Below, in pieces: positions 57,830 to 64,000 of a stretch of DNA of 64,000 nucleotides. A program made the translations under genes and the position numbers. Each line of letters begins with the position of its first letter. Positions within the stretch are counted from its first letter, which is position 1. Source of the stretch: Microbacterium sp. SY138 (GTDB lineage Bacteria; Actinomycetota; Actinomycetes; Actinomycetales; Microbacteriaceae); NCBI RefSeq assembly GCF_039729145.1, contig NZ_CP155793.1, positions 3,855,072 to 3,919,071 on the forward strand, given 5' to 3'. The notes beneath the pieces are model-generated. The model was not told the DNA's origin and ran no database searches. It worked only from the letters and a program-made list of their open reading frames with translations.

Positions 57830-58752
57830 TTCTCCTTGCTCTGCGTCGCTGTGCGCGACGCGATTTCAACAGCGGCCTCACGGTACGCGATCGCGCCGGC
57901 GGACTGACCGTCGTATGCGATCACGGTCTGACCGAAGCTGGGGGCCTCCGATACCCGGACGGAACGCGGGATGACCGTCTCGAGTACCTGCTCCGGGAAG
58001 TGCGTACGCACCTCTTCGGCGACCTGCTGCGCCAGGCGCGTACGACCATCGAACATCGTGAGCAGGATCGTGGAGAGGTGAAGGACCGGATTCAGGTGCT
58101 TCTGGATCATCTGAATGCTCCCGAGCAGTTGACTCAATCCCTCGAGGGCGTAGTACTCGCACTGGATCGGGATGAAGACCTCGGTCGCGGCCGTGAAGGC
58201 GTTGATCGTGAGCAGCCCCAACGAAGGGGGGCAGTCGATGATGACGAAATCCATAGGGTGGTCGGCCAGGTACGCCTCGAGCGCGCGACGCAGGCGATGC
58301 TCTCGGGCGACCTGTGCAACGAGTTCGATCTCTGCACCCGCGAGATGGATGGTGCTCGGCGCACAGAAGAGGTTCGAATCCTCGGGGCTCTCCTGCACGA
58401 TGTCCGCCAGTGGGAGCTCATCGATCAGTACGTCGTAGACGCTGGGAATCTCAGCGCTGTGCGGCACACCCAAGGCCGTGGACGCATTGCCTTGGGGGTC
58501 GAGGTCGATGACCAGAACCTTCGCCCCCATTCCCGCCAGGGCGGAGGCGATGTTCACGGCGGTAGTGGTCTTACCCACACCGCCCTTCTGATTCGACACC
58601 GTCAGCACACGGGTTTCCCCGGTGAACTCCACGGTGGTGGCCTCGAGTGCGCGCCGGCGCGCGGAGAGGTCAGCGAGTTCCCGCGCGAGCGGCGTATCCA
58701 TCCCGAACGATCCGTTCGATGACGTCTTCTCGGACTGTTTCACGTGAAACAT
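57826..58752 (-). CDS. parA: Chromosome partitioning ATPase ParA
   Basis: A 308-residue ParA/Soj ATPase. The deviant Walker A is NQKGGVGKTTTAVNIASAL near residues 53-71; 'VIDLDPQGNASTALG' and 'DFVIIDCPPSLGLLTINAF' are the Walker A-prime and B motifs. The frame begins MFHVKQ, whose codons are the parS sequence itself; AAAGGAG lies only three bases before this ATG. A second ATG at 58701 (MDTPLAREL) marks the start of clearly conserved sequence. I keep the longer form because of the ribosome site. It overlaps parB by ATGA. Confidence 0.95.
   Translation of the reverse strand: MFHVKQSEKTSSNGSFGMDTPLARELADLSARRRALEATTVEFTGETRVLTVSNQKGGVGKTTTAVNIASALAGMGAKVLVIDLDPQGNASTALGVPHSAEIPSVYDVLIDELPLADIVQESPEDSNLFCAPSTIHLAGAEIELVAQVAREHRLRRALEAYLADHPMDFVIIDCPPSLGLLTINAFTAATEVFIPIQCEYYALEGLSQLLGSIQMIQKHLNPVLHLSTILLTMFDGRTRLAQQVAEEVRTHFPEQVLETVIPRSVRVSEAPSFGQTVIAYDGQSAGAIAYREAAVEIASRTATQSKEK
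58736..58751. other. parS site 1, overlapping the parA start
   Basis: Perfect 16-bp parS, TGTTTCACGTGAAACA. Its right end contributes the A and T bases of the parA ATG on the minus strand (58750-58752), so the site is also codons for residues 1-6. Confidence 0.97.
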
Positions 58753-58903
58753 CCACTCCTTTCGGGGCCGCGTTCCACTCTAATCGCTGGGACTGACCTT
58801 CGATGACGGAGCGTACGCCGTGGGCCCTTCGAGGGTACGTTGCGGGCGGAAAGGGATCCGAGATCTCAGGAGGTCTGAGGGCCCCTTTGGCGGTCGAGGC
58901 CGT

Positions 58904-58919
58904 TGTTTCACGTGAAACG
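58904..58919. other. parS site 2, one mismatch
   Basis: TGTTTCACGTGAAACG; the last base departs from the consensus. It lies 168 bp from site 1. Confidence 0.9.
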
Positions 58920-59111
58920 GGGGTCGTTCGCGAGGCGCGTGCACCCTGGGAACCGCTTCCTCCCCGGCAGAACGACAGCGGGGCACAGCCTGGGTATGTC
59001 AGTTTCGGGGCGCCATGGACTTTCGTGCCGAGCCGCGTCTCCTGAAATGTGTTCCCGAGCCCGTGCACCCCAACCGAAGCGCACTCCCGGAACTACATTC
59101 CCTTGACCAGA

Positions 59112-59178
59112 CTCCCTAGCCGCACCCCCTGCCGCACCCCCTAGCCGCAATACCTGAGCCGCACTCTCCTAGCCGCGC
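59112..59178. repeat. Short tandem repeat in the centromere region
   Basis: Five tandem units of 12-14 bp related to CCCCTAGCCGCAC: CTCCCTAGCCGCAC, CCCCTGCCGCAC, CCCCTAGCCGCAA, TACCTGAGCCGCAC, TCTCCTAGCCGCGC. It lies between parS sites 2 and 3 and is outside any supported gene. Confidence 0.8.
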
Positions 59179-59393
59179 TGACCCAGCTACGCGCTTGAAC
59201 CGAAGGTTTACATGGCCTGGCGCAGAGCGGCGTTCTTCCTCACATCAACTCGTCCGTACTGCGCTCACGGACAAGGCCGCTTGCGCCGGAGGGCGGGACT
59301 CGCGCGCACCGCGCGAGCCCCGATGCTGCCGATAAGCCTCGCAAGGACGTACCTCGAGATGACCGCCCGCGGCGCGACCACGGTACCTCGAGC

Positions 59394-59409
59394 CGTTTCA
59401 CGTGAAACA
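59394..59409. other. parS site 3, one mismatch
   Basis: CGTTTCACGTGAAACA; the first base departs from the consensus. The inner 14-bp palindrome is intact. Confidence 0.9.
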
Positions 59410-59845
59410 TGAGTGAAGAAGGGCTGCACGGACGAGAGCGGACACCAATACCAGCGCAGTGATTCCTGGAGGAAGTGCATCCACACCTGACCATGCGTTG
59501 GGACGACAACCATGCGGATCCCCGCACCCCCGAGTGGGAAGCAGCGACAGATCGCGCTCCCCCGCGAAGACCACTCTCCACAGGAAGTCCCAGTTTTACG
59601 GCGAGTCGCAGGCCTACAGGGAGTCCCTCTTCACAAGAGGTGCCGCAATCCGCAACACCGGCGATCGGTGGCCAAAGGTCAGGCGCAGATAAATGGGGCG
59701 CACATGGAAGACGTCGACCCTTGCAAAAGACAGTAGCCACCTCCCTCCCCCACCCCACTATCCGCGCCTCTCCAGATCGATGTCGTTCGCGCGGTTCTGG
59801 CGGCAGAACGGTCTTCACGCGGGATAGCGGACGAACAGGCGGTCA

Positions 59846-59861
59846 TGTTTCACGTGAAACA
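59846..59861. other. parS site 4
   Basis: Perfect TGTTTCACGTGAAACA, 452 bp from site 3. Confidence 0.96.
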
Positions 59862-59997
59862 CGCCTCAAAAGTCATCGAGAACCGTGACTGTGGCAGACG
59901 GGCCTCTACGAAGGTGGGGTCGGCATAGTGCCCGCTTCGTCAAGGGGGACTTGGCGGAGCTATTGAGCCGTCGATCTCACGCCTGTACGCACGTCAG

Positions 59998-60013
59998 TGT
60001 TTCACGTGAAACC
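59998..60013. other. parS site 5, one mismatch
   Basis: TGTTTCACGTGAAACC; last base differs from consensus. 152 bp from site 4. Confidence 0.9.
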
Positions 60014-60265
60014 AGGCAGCAAGCGTCTTCGGCATCACCAGGTCCCTGCCGGCAGCAAGCCTGCACACCTCATTTCTGGGAGCGCATCCGCCACGCCCAC
60101 ACGCACACCGACACCCACAAGCCATCACGCTGGCAGCCCGCGACAACTCCACCGACGACAATCCGAGATGGCTATTCCCCACAACGTCGTCATTGCGTCG
60201 ATTCGAGCACCCAGAGACACAGGACCACTACGAGAGGCTGCGCCACGAGGTGCTTCTATCCACCA

Positions 60266-60281
60266 TGTTTCACGTGAAACA
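60266..60281. other. parS site 6
   Basis: Perfect TGTTTCACGTGAAACA, 268 bp from site 5. Confidence 0.96.
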
Positions 60282-60567
60282 CCTCCTCTAGTCTGCTCGA
60301 CGAAGAAGTGCGCCGCGTAATGGGCGGCACTTCAGCGATCTCCGCGTCGAGCGGCGCCCAAGCCCCGCTTTCCCCCAGACAGACATAGCGAGGACGGAGC
60401 ACCGGCATGCTTGGCCCGCTCCCACCAGGATCCTCCGTCGGGAGCCCCACCCGCATCCCCGGGTCGTCCGGCCTCTACGGAAAACAGGCGCCCGACAGTT
60501 CATCACGTCCAAAGCCGACATCACTCCGGCGCGAGGCAAACTGGCCCCGACAGCACTACACAGAAAA

Positions 60568-60595
60568 GCGGGGTGTTTCACGTGAAACACCCCGC
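60568..60595 (-). terminator. rsmG terminator built around parS site 7
   Basis: A 28-bp perfect palindrome: GCGGGG and CCCCGC flank parS site 7. On the minus strand it is followed by TTTTCT, giving the form of a Rho-independent terminator 22 bp after the rsmG stop. Confidence 0.75.
60574..60589. other. parS site 7, inside the rsmG terminator
   Basis: Perfect TGTTTCACGTGAAACA forming the inner part of the 28-bp palindrome downstream of rsmG. Confidence 0.96.
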
Positions 60596-60617
60596 CTATC
60601 TGTGGAACTGGACGGCC

Positions 60618-61241
60618 CTAGCGAACGCGCGCGCGAACCACCCGGGTGGTTTCGGGAAGGATACCCTCCCCCAAGACCTCGACCCTCACATCCGTCAGAC
60701 GGAACTTCTTGATCTGCTTCTGGGCCGCCTCGATCTCATTCGGCGCGTTCATTCCCTTGAGGAGAGCGAGTTCGCCGCCATCTCGAACCAGCGGAGCAGT
60801 CAACGGAACCAGGGTGCGCAGTGCGCTGACGGCGCGAGCAGTCACGACATCAAAGCCTTCCGCAGGACGTACATCCTCCGCACGCGATCGAAGAACGGTC
60901 ACGTTCGAGAGCTCCAGTCCATCGACCTGCTCGTTGAGCCAGGTGACGCGTCGCTCCATCGGTTCAACAAGAGTCCATTGCACGTCCGGGCGCGCGATCG
61001 CGAGCACCAGGCCAGGAAGTCCGGCACCAGAGCCGATATCAGCGACGGAACCATGAAAGAGGGGAGCAGCAATCACGCTGTTGAGGATGTGACGCGTCCA
61101 TAGCCGTGGGAGCTCGAGTGGACCGATGAGGCCCCGCTCTTCCCCCTCGCGAGCGAGAGCAGAGGTGAACGAACGTGCCACATCGATGCGGTCTCCGAAG
61201 AGATCGGAAGCGACCGAGGGTTCCTGCTCAAGCTCACTCAT
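60618..61241 (-). CDS. rsmG: 16S rRNA (guanine527-N7)-methyltransferase RsmG
   Basis: A 207-residue methyltransferase (formerly GidB). SAM-binding 'VADIGSGAGLPGLVLAIARP' and 'LVEPMERRVTWLNEQVDGLE', with 'FDVVTARAVSALRTLVPLTA' further on, are the RsmG signatures. 'RLWTRHILNSV' near residue 46 is the conserved N-terminal region. It modifies G527 of 16S rRNA using SAM; loss confers low-level streptomycin resistance in other bacteria. Last gene of the rpmH-to-rsmG operon, ending at a parS-containing terminator. Confidence 0.96.
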   Translation of the reverse strand: MSELEQEPSVASDLFGDRIDVARSFTSALAREGEERGLIGPLELPRLWTRHILNSVIAAPLFHGSVADIGSGAGLPGLVLAIARPDVQWTLVEPMERRVTWLNEQVDGLELSNVTVLRSRAEDVRPAEGFDVVTARAVSALRTLVPLTAPLVRDGGELALLKGMNAPNEIEAAQKQIKKFRLTDVRVEVLGEGILPETTRVVRARVR

Positions 61242-61258
61242 ACCTGCCCCCGGAACGA

Positions 61259-61274
61259 TGTTTCACGTGAAACA
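61259..61274. other. parS site 8, between jag and rsmG
   Basis: Perfect TGTTTCACGTGAAACA filling half of the 33-bp gap between jag and rsmG and directly touching the jag stop codon (61275-61277). It is isolated from the others by the rsmG gene. Confidence 0.96.
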
Positions 61275-61766
61275 TCAACGACGGCGAAGAACCGTGTGGC
61301 GGTCGGCACCCTCACCGTAGGACTCGGAGACCAGACCCCGTTCGGCAGCAATGTCATGCACGAGCTTGCGCTCGTAACTCGACATCGAAGGCAGGGACGC
61401 CTGGGACGAGCCCTCGTCGAGCTTCGCGGCGGCGGCATCGACCAACGTCTCCAACTGACGGCGACGGGTGTCGCGGGAGCCGGCGATGTCGAGGATCAGT
61501 CGAGAGAACGACCCGGTCTTGCTCTGCACCGCGAGACGCGTCAGTTCCTGCAGCGCCTGCACCGTATCCGGGGCGGAGAGCAACGCCAATGCATCTCCCT
61601 CGGCCTCGACCGAGACATAAGCGCGGCCCTGACGAACGTCGAGATTCAAGTCGCCATCGATGTCCGCGATGTCGAGGAGTTCCTCGAGATAGTCCGCGGC
61701 GACGTCGCCTTCGTTCTCGAGCTGAGCCACGGTGGGCTCGGTGCTGTCGGTCATGGTCTCGCTCAT
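61275..61766 (-). CDS. jag: RNA-binding protein Jag (KhpB/EloR family, KH and R3H domains)
   Basis: A 163-residue protein. The middle KH-like part reads 'DLNLDVRQGRAYVSVEAEGD' and 'ALLSAPDTVQALQELTRLAV', and the C-terminal R3H domain 'SSYERKLVHDIAAERGLVSE' followed by 'SYGEGADRHTVLRRR'. The N-terminal Jag-N domain of firmicute proteins is absent, as usual in actinobacteria. It binds RNA and affects cell elongation in other bacteria. The start overlaps yidC by ATGA. Confidence 0.95.
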   Translation of the reverse strand: MSETMTDSTEPTVAQLENEGDVAADYLEELLDIADIDGDLNLDVRQGRAYVSVEAEGDALALLSAPDTVQALQELTRLAVQSKTGSFSRLILDIAGSRDTRRRQLETLVDAAAAKLDEGSSQASLPSMSSYERKLVHDIAAERGLVSESYGEGADRHTVLRRR

Positions 61767-62833
61767 GAACCGCTCCCCTTCTTCTTCGCGCGCTTCTTGC
61801 CGACCGGCTGCTGACGCTTCGGTGCTTCCGCCTTGGCCTTCTCGGCCTCTTCGAGCAGACGCTGCTGCTCCGCCTCATAAGCGGCCATCGGGACGACCTT
61901 GCCCGAGGAATCGATGGCCTTACCCTTGCGGGCGAGGCGCTCCTCGCGAGCCTTGGCGGCTTCTGAACCGGGTGTCGGCATCTCGCGGATGACGAGGAAC
62001 TGCTGGCCCATGGTCCAGAGGTTCGAGATGAACCAGTACACGACGACGCCCAGCGGGAAGAAGACACCGGAGAAGATGAAGCCCAGCGGCAGCACGTAGA
62101 GCATGATCTTCTGCATCTGGTACGCCTGGCCGGTCTTGGCCTCGGGCGACAGGTTCTTCGAGATGATCTGCAGCTGTGTGAAGAACTGCGAAGCGATCAT
62201 GAGGACGACGAGCGTGACCAGGATGACGATCGCCGTGGTGTTCTTCGCATCGATCGCATTGCCGAGGTTCTCGTGCAGCGAGGCGACGCCGAACAGCTTG
62301 GCGTCGTAGAACTCCTTCGTCAGCTCCGGGCTCAGGAGTCCGACGCCACCACCACCTGCCTTCGCATGCTTGCTCACATCGCTCAGCACCTTGTACAGCG
62401 AGAAGAAGATCGGCATCTGCACCAGCAGAGGCAGACAGCTCGACATCGGTGTCGTGCCGTGCTTCTTGTACAGCGCCATGGTCTCGCGGCTCATGGCCTC
62501 GCGAGAGAGCTGATCCTTCTTGCCGCGGTACTTCTCCTGAACTTTTCGCAGTTCAGGAGCAATTTCCATCATCTTTCGCTGACTCTTGATCTGCTTCACG
62601 AAAAGCGGGATCAGAGCGGCACGGACCACGACGACGAGTCCGACGATCGACAGCACCCAGGTGATGCCGGATGCCGCAGGAAGCCCGACGGCGGTGAACA
62701 GCCAGTGCCAGGCGACGAGGATGAGCTCGACGACCCACTTGAGCGGCCACAGGATGGTGCCGATCAGATCGAACCCACCTGCCGCGGGTTCGGGGCTGGG
62801 AGTCGCACTGGCGAGCAGAAGGTCAAGACCCAC
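61763..62833 (-). CDS. yidC: Membrane protein insertase YidC
   Basis: A 356-residue insertase with about five helices. Landmarks are 'WPLKWVVELILVAWHWLFTA', 'TPMSSCLPLLVQMPIFFSLY' and 'LSPEAKTGQAYQMQKIMLYV' with 'LPLGFIFSGVFFPLGVVVYW', then a basic C-terminal tail for ribosome contact ('KRQQPVGKKRAKKKGS'). It inserts and folds membrane proteins with or without SecYEG. The GTG start lies three bases after the yidD stop, with AAAGGAC upstream. Confidence 0.96.
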   Translation of the reverse strand: MGLDLLLASATPSPEPAAGGFDLIGTILWPLKWVVELILVAWHWLFTAVGLPAASGITWVLSIVGLVVVVRAALIPLFVKQIKSQRKMMEIAPELRKVQEKYRGKKDQLSREAMSRETMALYKKHGTTPMSSCLPLLVQMPIFFSLYKVLSDVSKHAKAGGGGVGLLSPELTKEFYDAKLFGVASLHENLGNAIDAKNTTAIVILVTLVVLMIASQFFTQLQIISKNLSPEAKTGQAYQMQKIMLYVLPLGFIFSGVFFPLGVVVYWFISNLWTMGQQFLVIREMPTPGSEAAKAREERLARKGKAIDSSGKVVPMAAYEAEQQRLLEEAEKAKAEAPKRQQPVGKKRAKKKGSGS

Positions 62834-62836
62834 CGA

Positions 62837-63187
62837 TCAGTCCTTTCGGGAAGGGACGACGAAACCGTGTGCAGTCAGGTCGTAACGGAAGTGGTCGTGC
62901 GGACGGACATCATCGACGCCGCCGGTAGTCCAGGGGTTGCAGCGGAGGATGCGCCATGCCGAGAGCGCTGCTCCCTTCACTGCACCGTGCTGCTGCACCG
63001 CACCTACAGCGTAGGCGGAACAGCTGGGATAGTACGCACAGACATCTCCGTACATCGGGGAGATGACCTTGCGATACGCGGTGAGGAATCCCAGCACGAG
63101 ATTGCGCGGGATCACCGGGATGCTGCGGATCAGGTCCTGCGCGTGCAACTGCGCGGTCCCGACAGACGAGGCTGGAAGCGCGGTCAT
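62837..63187 (-). CDS. yidD: Membrane protein insertion efficiency factor YidD
   Basis: A 116-residue protein with the YidD core 'LVLGFLTAYRKVISPMYGDV', 'CAYYPSCSAYAVGAVQQHGA' and 'WRILRCNPWTTGGVDDV', including the conserved cysteines. It has about 30 variable N-terminal residues. It assists YidC-dependent insertion. The ATG overlaps the rnpA stop in ATGA. A longer open frame upstream is a shadow of rnpA. Confidence 0.94.
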   Translation of the reverse strand: MTALPASSVGTAQLHAQDLIRSIPVIPRNLVLGFLTAYRKVISPMYGDVCAYYPSCSAYAVGAVQQHGAVKGAALSAWRILRCNPWTTGGVDDVRPHDHFRYDLTAHGFVVPSRKD

Positions 63188-63540
63188 GCCGACACCGCGG
63201 CAGGAGCCGGCGTCAGTCTGCCCAAGCAGCGTTCGACATCGGCTCGAAGCTCCGCGAAGGAGGCCGTGGCAGACGCAGGAAGGGCACGGATGACGACATC
63301 CGTGCCCTCGGGAACACCCGGGAGCGCCTCCGCGCACACGGCTTTGAGCCGACGACGCACGGTGTTGCGCACCACAGCGGTGCCTACCTGCTTGCTGATG
63401 ATGAATCCGAACCTTGCGGCTCTGCTCTCGCCCGTCGTCAGCATCGAGGTGATGACGCGCGCCCCGCCACAACGGGAACCGCGACGAACGACCAGACGAT
63501 AGTCGCTCCCGCGGGTCAGCCGATACGGGCGGGCGAGCAC
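63184..63540 (-). CDS. rnpA: Ribonuclease P protein component
   Basis: A 118-residue protein cofactor of RNase P, which matures the 5' ends of tRNAs. The N-terminal 'LARPYRLTRGSDYRLVVRRG' and the RNR motif 'VGTAVVRNTVRRRLKAVCAE' are conserved. The start is GTG, six bases after the rpmH stop. The RNA component rnpB is not in the window. Confidence 0.95.
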   Translation of the reverse strand: MLARPYRLTRGSDYRLVVRRGSRCGGARVITSMLTTGESRAARFGFIISKQVGTAVVRNTVRRRLKAVCAEALPGVPEGTDVVIRALPASATASFAELRADVERCLGRLTPAPAAVSA

Positions 63541-63546
63541 AGCGGA

Positions 63547-63684
63547 CTACGCAGAGAGCTCGGTGCGGCCCTTCGCGCGGCGTGCAGCGAGGATGCCGCG
63601 GCCTGCACGCGTACGCATGCGGGCACGGAAGCCGTGCTTCTTGGCGCGACGACGGTTGTTGGGCTGGAAGGTGCGCTTGCTCAT
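63547..63684 (-). CDS. rpmH: 50S ribosomal protein L34
   Basis: A 45-residue basic ribosomal protein reading [20 protein letters not shown] then [20 protein letters not shown] and TELSA, a full match to L34. CCGGAGTG precedes the ATG. It is the first gene of the operon rpmH-rnpA-yidD-yidC-jag-rsmG pointing away from the origin. Confidence 0.98.
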   Translation of the reverse strand: MSKRTFQPNNRRRAKKHGFRARMRTRAGRGILAARRAKGRTELSA

Positions 63685-63733
63685 GGAATCACTCCGGGAA
63701 TGCTGCCACCGGGTTCACTTCGACCGGAGACAT

Positions 63734-63762
63734 GGGGTACTGCCAAAAATGGCATAAGTCAA
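63734..63762 (-). promoter_or_regulatory. Predicted promoter of rpmH
   Basis: On the minus strand TTGACT (63757-63762), a 17-bp spacer and TACCCC (63734-63739). The -35 is good and the -10 weak. About 50 bp remain to the rpmH ATG. Confidence 0.45.
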
Positions 63763-63844
63763 CCAAGTAAGGGTACGTCTTACCGGCGCGCAGAGCAAAT
63801 CTGCGCGCTCCTCTGGTGGTCTTCCGGTACGAACCGCACAGCCA

Positions 63845-63853
63845 TTATCCACA
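63845..63853 (+). other. DnaA box 1
   Basis: Perfect TTATCCACA, the high-affinity DnaA site. Confidence 0.85.
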
Positions 63854-63944
63854 ACCCCGGGTCGGCCGGCAGCTGCAACACGCACGCGTGTTTTCAAGGG
63901 CAGGTTGCCGTTCACAGCCGGGATGACTACCGTGGCATCCTAAG

Positions 63945-63953
63945 TTATCCACA
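63945..63953 (+). other. DnaA box 2
   Basis: Perfect TTATCCACA exactly 100 bp from box 1 in the same orientation. Confidence 0.85.
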
Positions 63954-64000
63954 GGGGACACGGCACGTCGACCCCGCCTCGATCACTCGTCCGGAGCGTC

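Larger units (their letters stand above)
58753..60617. other. Gene-free centromere region between parA and rsmG
   Basis: This 1.87-kb stretch holds six further parS sites and one short tandem repeat. Open frames are short, overlap each other on both strands, lack ribosome sites, and repeatedly translate the parS sequence (FHVK or VSRET), so none is supported as a gene. Composition is less GC-rich than the flanking genes. No transporter, RNA gene or mobile element is seen. It most likely acts as the ParB loading and spreading zone. Confidence 0.8.
63685..64000. other. Origin flank (oriC-proximal, rpmH-dnaA intergenic region)
   Basis: Gene-free 316-bp end of the window. It contains the rpmH promoter, a small hairpin TGCCA-AAAA-TGGCA (63741-63754) and two perfect DnaA boxes. 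rpmH precedes dnaA across oriC in actinobacteria, so the origin probably starts here and continues beyond the window. Confidence 0.8.

Noticed and set aside
58753..60617. Several open frames of 60-140 codons between parA and rsmG
   Set aside because: They overlap on both strands, contain translated parS sequence, lack ribosome sites and show no recognisable domain.
63187..63472. N-terminally extended yidD frame
   Set aside because: The extension is antisense-like Arg/Cys-rich sequence over rnpA codons in another frame; the ATG overlapping the rnpA stop gives a normal YidD.

Overview
The window is high-GC chromosomal DNA from an actinobacterium, most likely a member of the Microbacteriaceae such as Microbacterium. 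That placement is an inference from codon use, protein character and gene order. The right end is the left flank of the chromosomal replication origin. It carries parB-parA, rsmG-jag-yidC-yidD-rnpA-rpmH on the minus strand and then gene-free DNA with two perfect DnaA boxes; dnaA itself should lie just past position 64000. I see no rRNA, tRNA, CRISPR array, prophage or insertion sequence.

Region by region. 1-3676: a dipeptide/oligopeptide-type ABC transporter operon on the minus strand (binding lipoprotein, two permeases, start of an ATPase), divergent from an Lrp/AsnC regulator (3827-4414). 4439-11883: a small beta protein, a large arylsulfatase with its promoter, an acetyltransferase with two membrane proteins, a Pr6Pr membrane protein and an overlapping pair of unknown genes. 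12225-13609: a TetR regulator divergent from two small genes, with paired operators. 13619-16763: 3-hydroxybutyrate dehydrogenase-like SDR, MHS-type MFS transporter and a divergent LysR regulator. 16835-22473: a second peptide-type ABC operon led by a DUF1684 gene. 22487-26444: HIT protein, DUF779 protein, aldehyde dehydrogenase and its GAF-type regulator. 26521-28501: TetR with a divergent reductase-like gene, then a FitAB/VapBC toxin-antitoxin pair. 28508-29935: CCA-adding enzyme.

30219-48939 is an accessory block: a secreted purple acid phosphatase preceded by a PHO-box-like repeat, a lipoprotein, and a double-length Lrp regulator followed by a seven-gene module (PuuC-like aldehyde dehydrogenase, PuuD-like gamma-glutamyl hydrolase, DUF3830 protein, spermidine/putrescine-type ABC transporter). 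Then come a Tat-exported phospholipase C-like enzyme, an LPXTG surface protein, an acetyltransferase, a second reductase-like gene, an LLM flavin oxidoreductase and a methyltransferase. In Mycobacterium tuberculosis the CCA enzyme gene is close to and divergent from the DUF6049-murJ pair; here this block of about 19 kb separates them.

49037-56794: DUF6049 protein, murJ, then trxB-trxA behind a textbook SigR/SigH-type promoter, a GrpB protein, a small unknown and a sugar porter. 56855-61274: parB, parA and a centromere region with eight parS sites in 2.5 kb. One parS overlaps the parA start codon and one forms the stem of the rsmG terminator. 61275-64000: the jag-to-rpmH operon and the origin flank.

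The most interesting signals are the architecture of the parS cluster, the polyamine-like module that lacks the usual entry enzymes PuuA and PuuB, the DUF1684-led peptide transporter, and several well-formed operator and promoter arrays that predict specific regulons.
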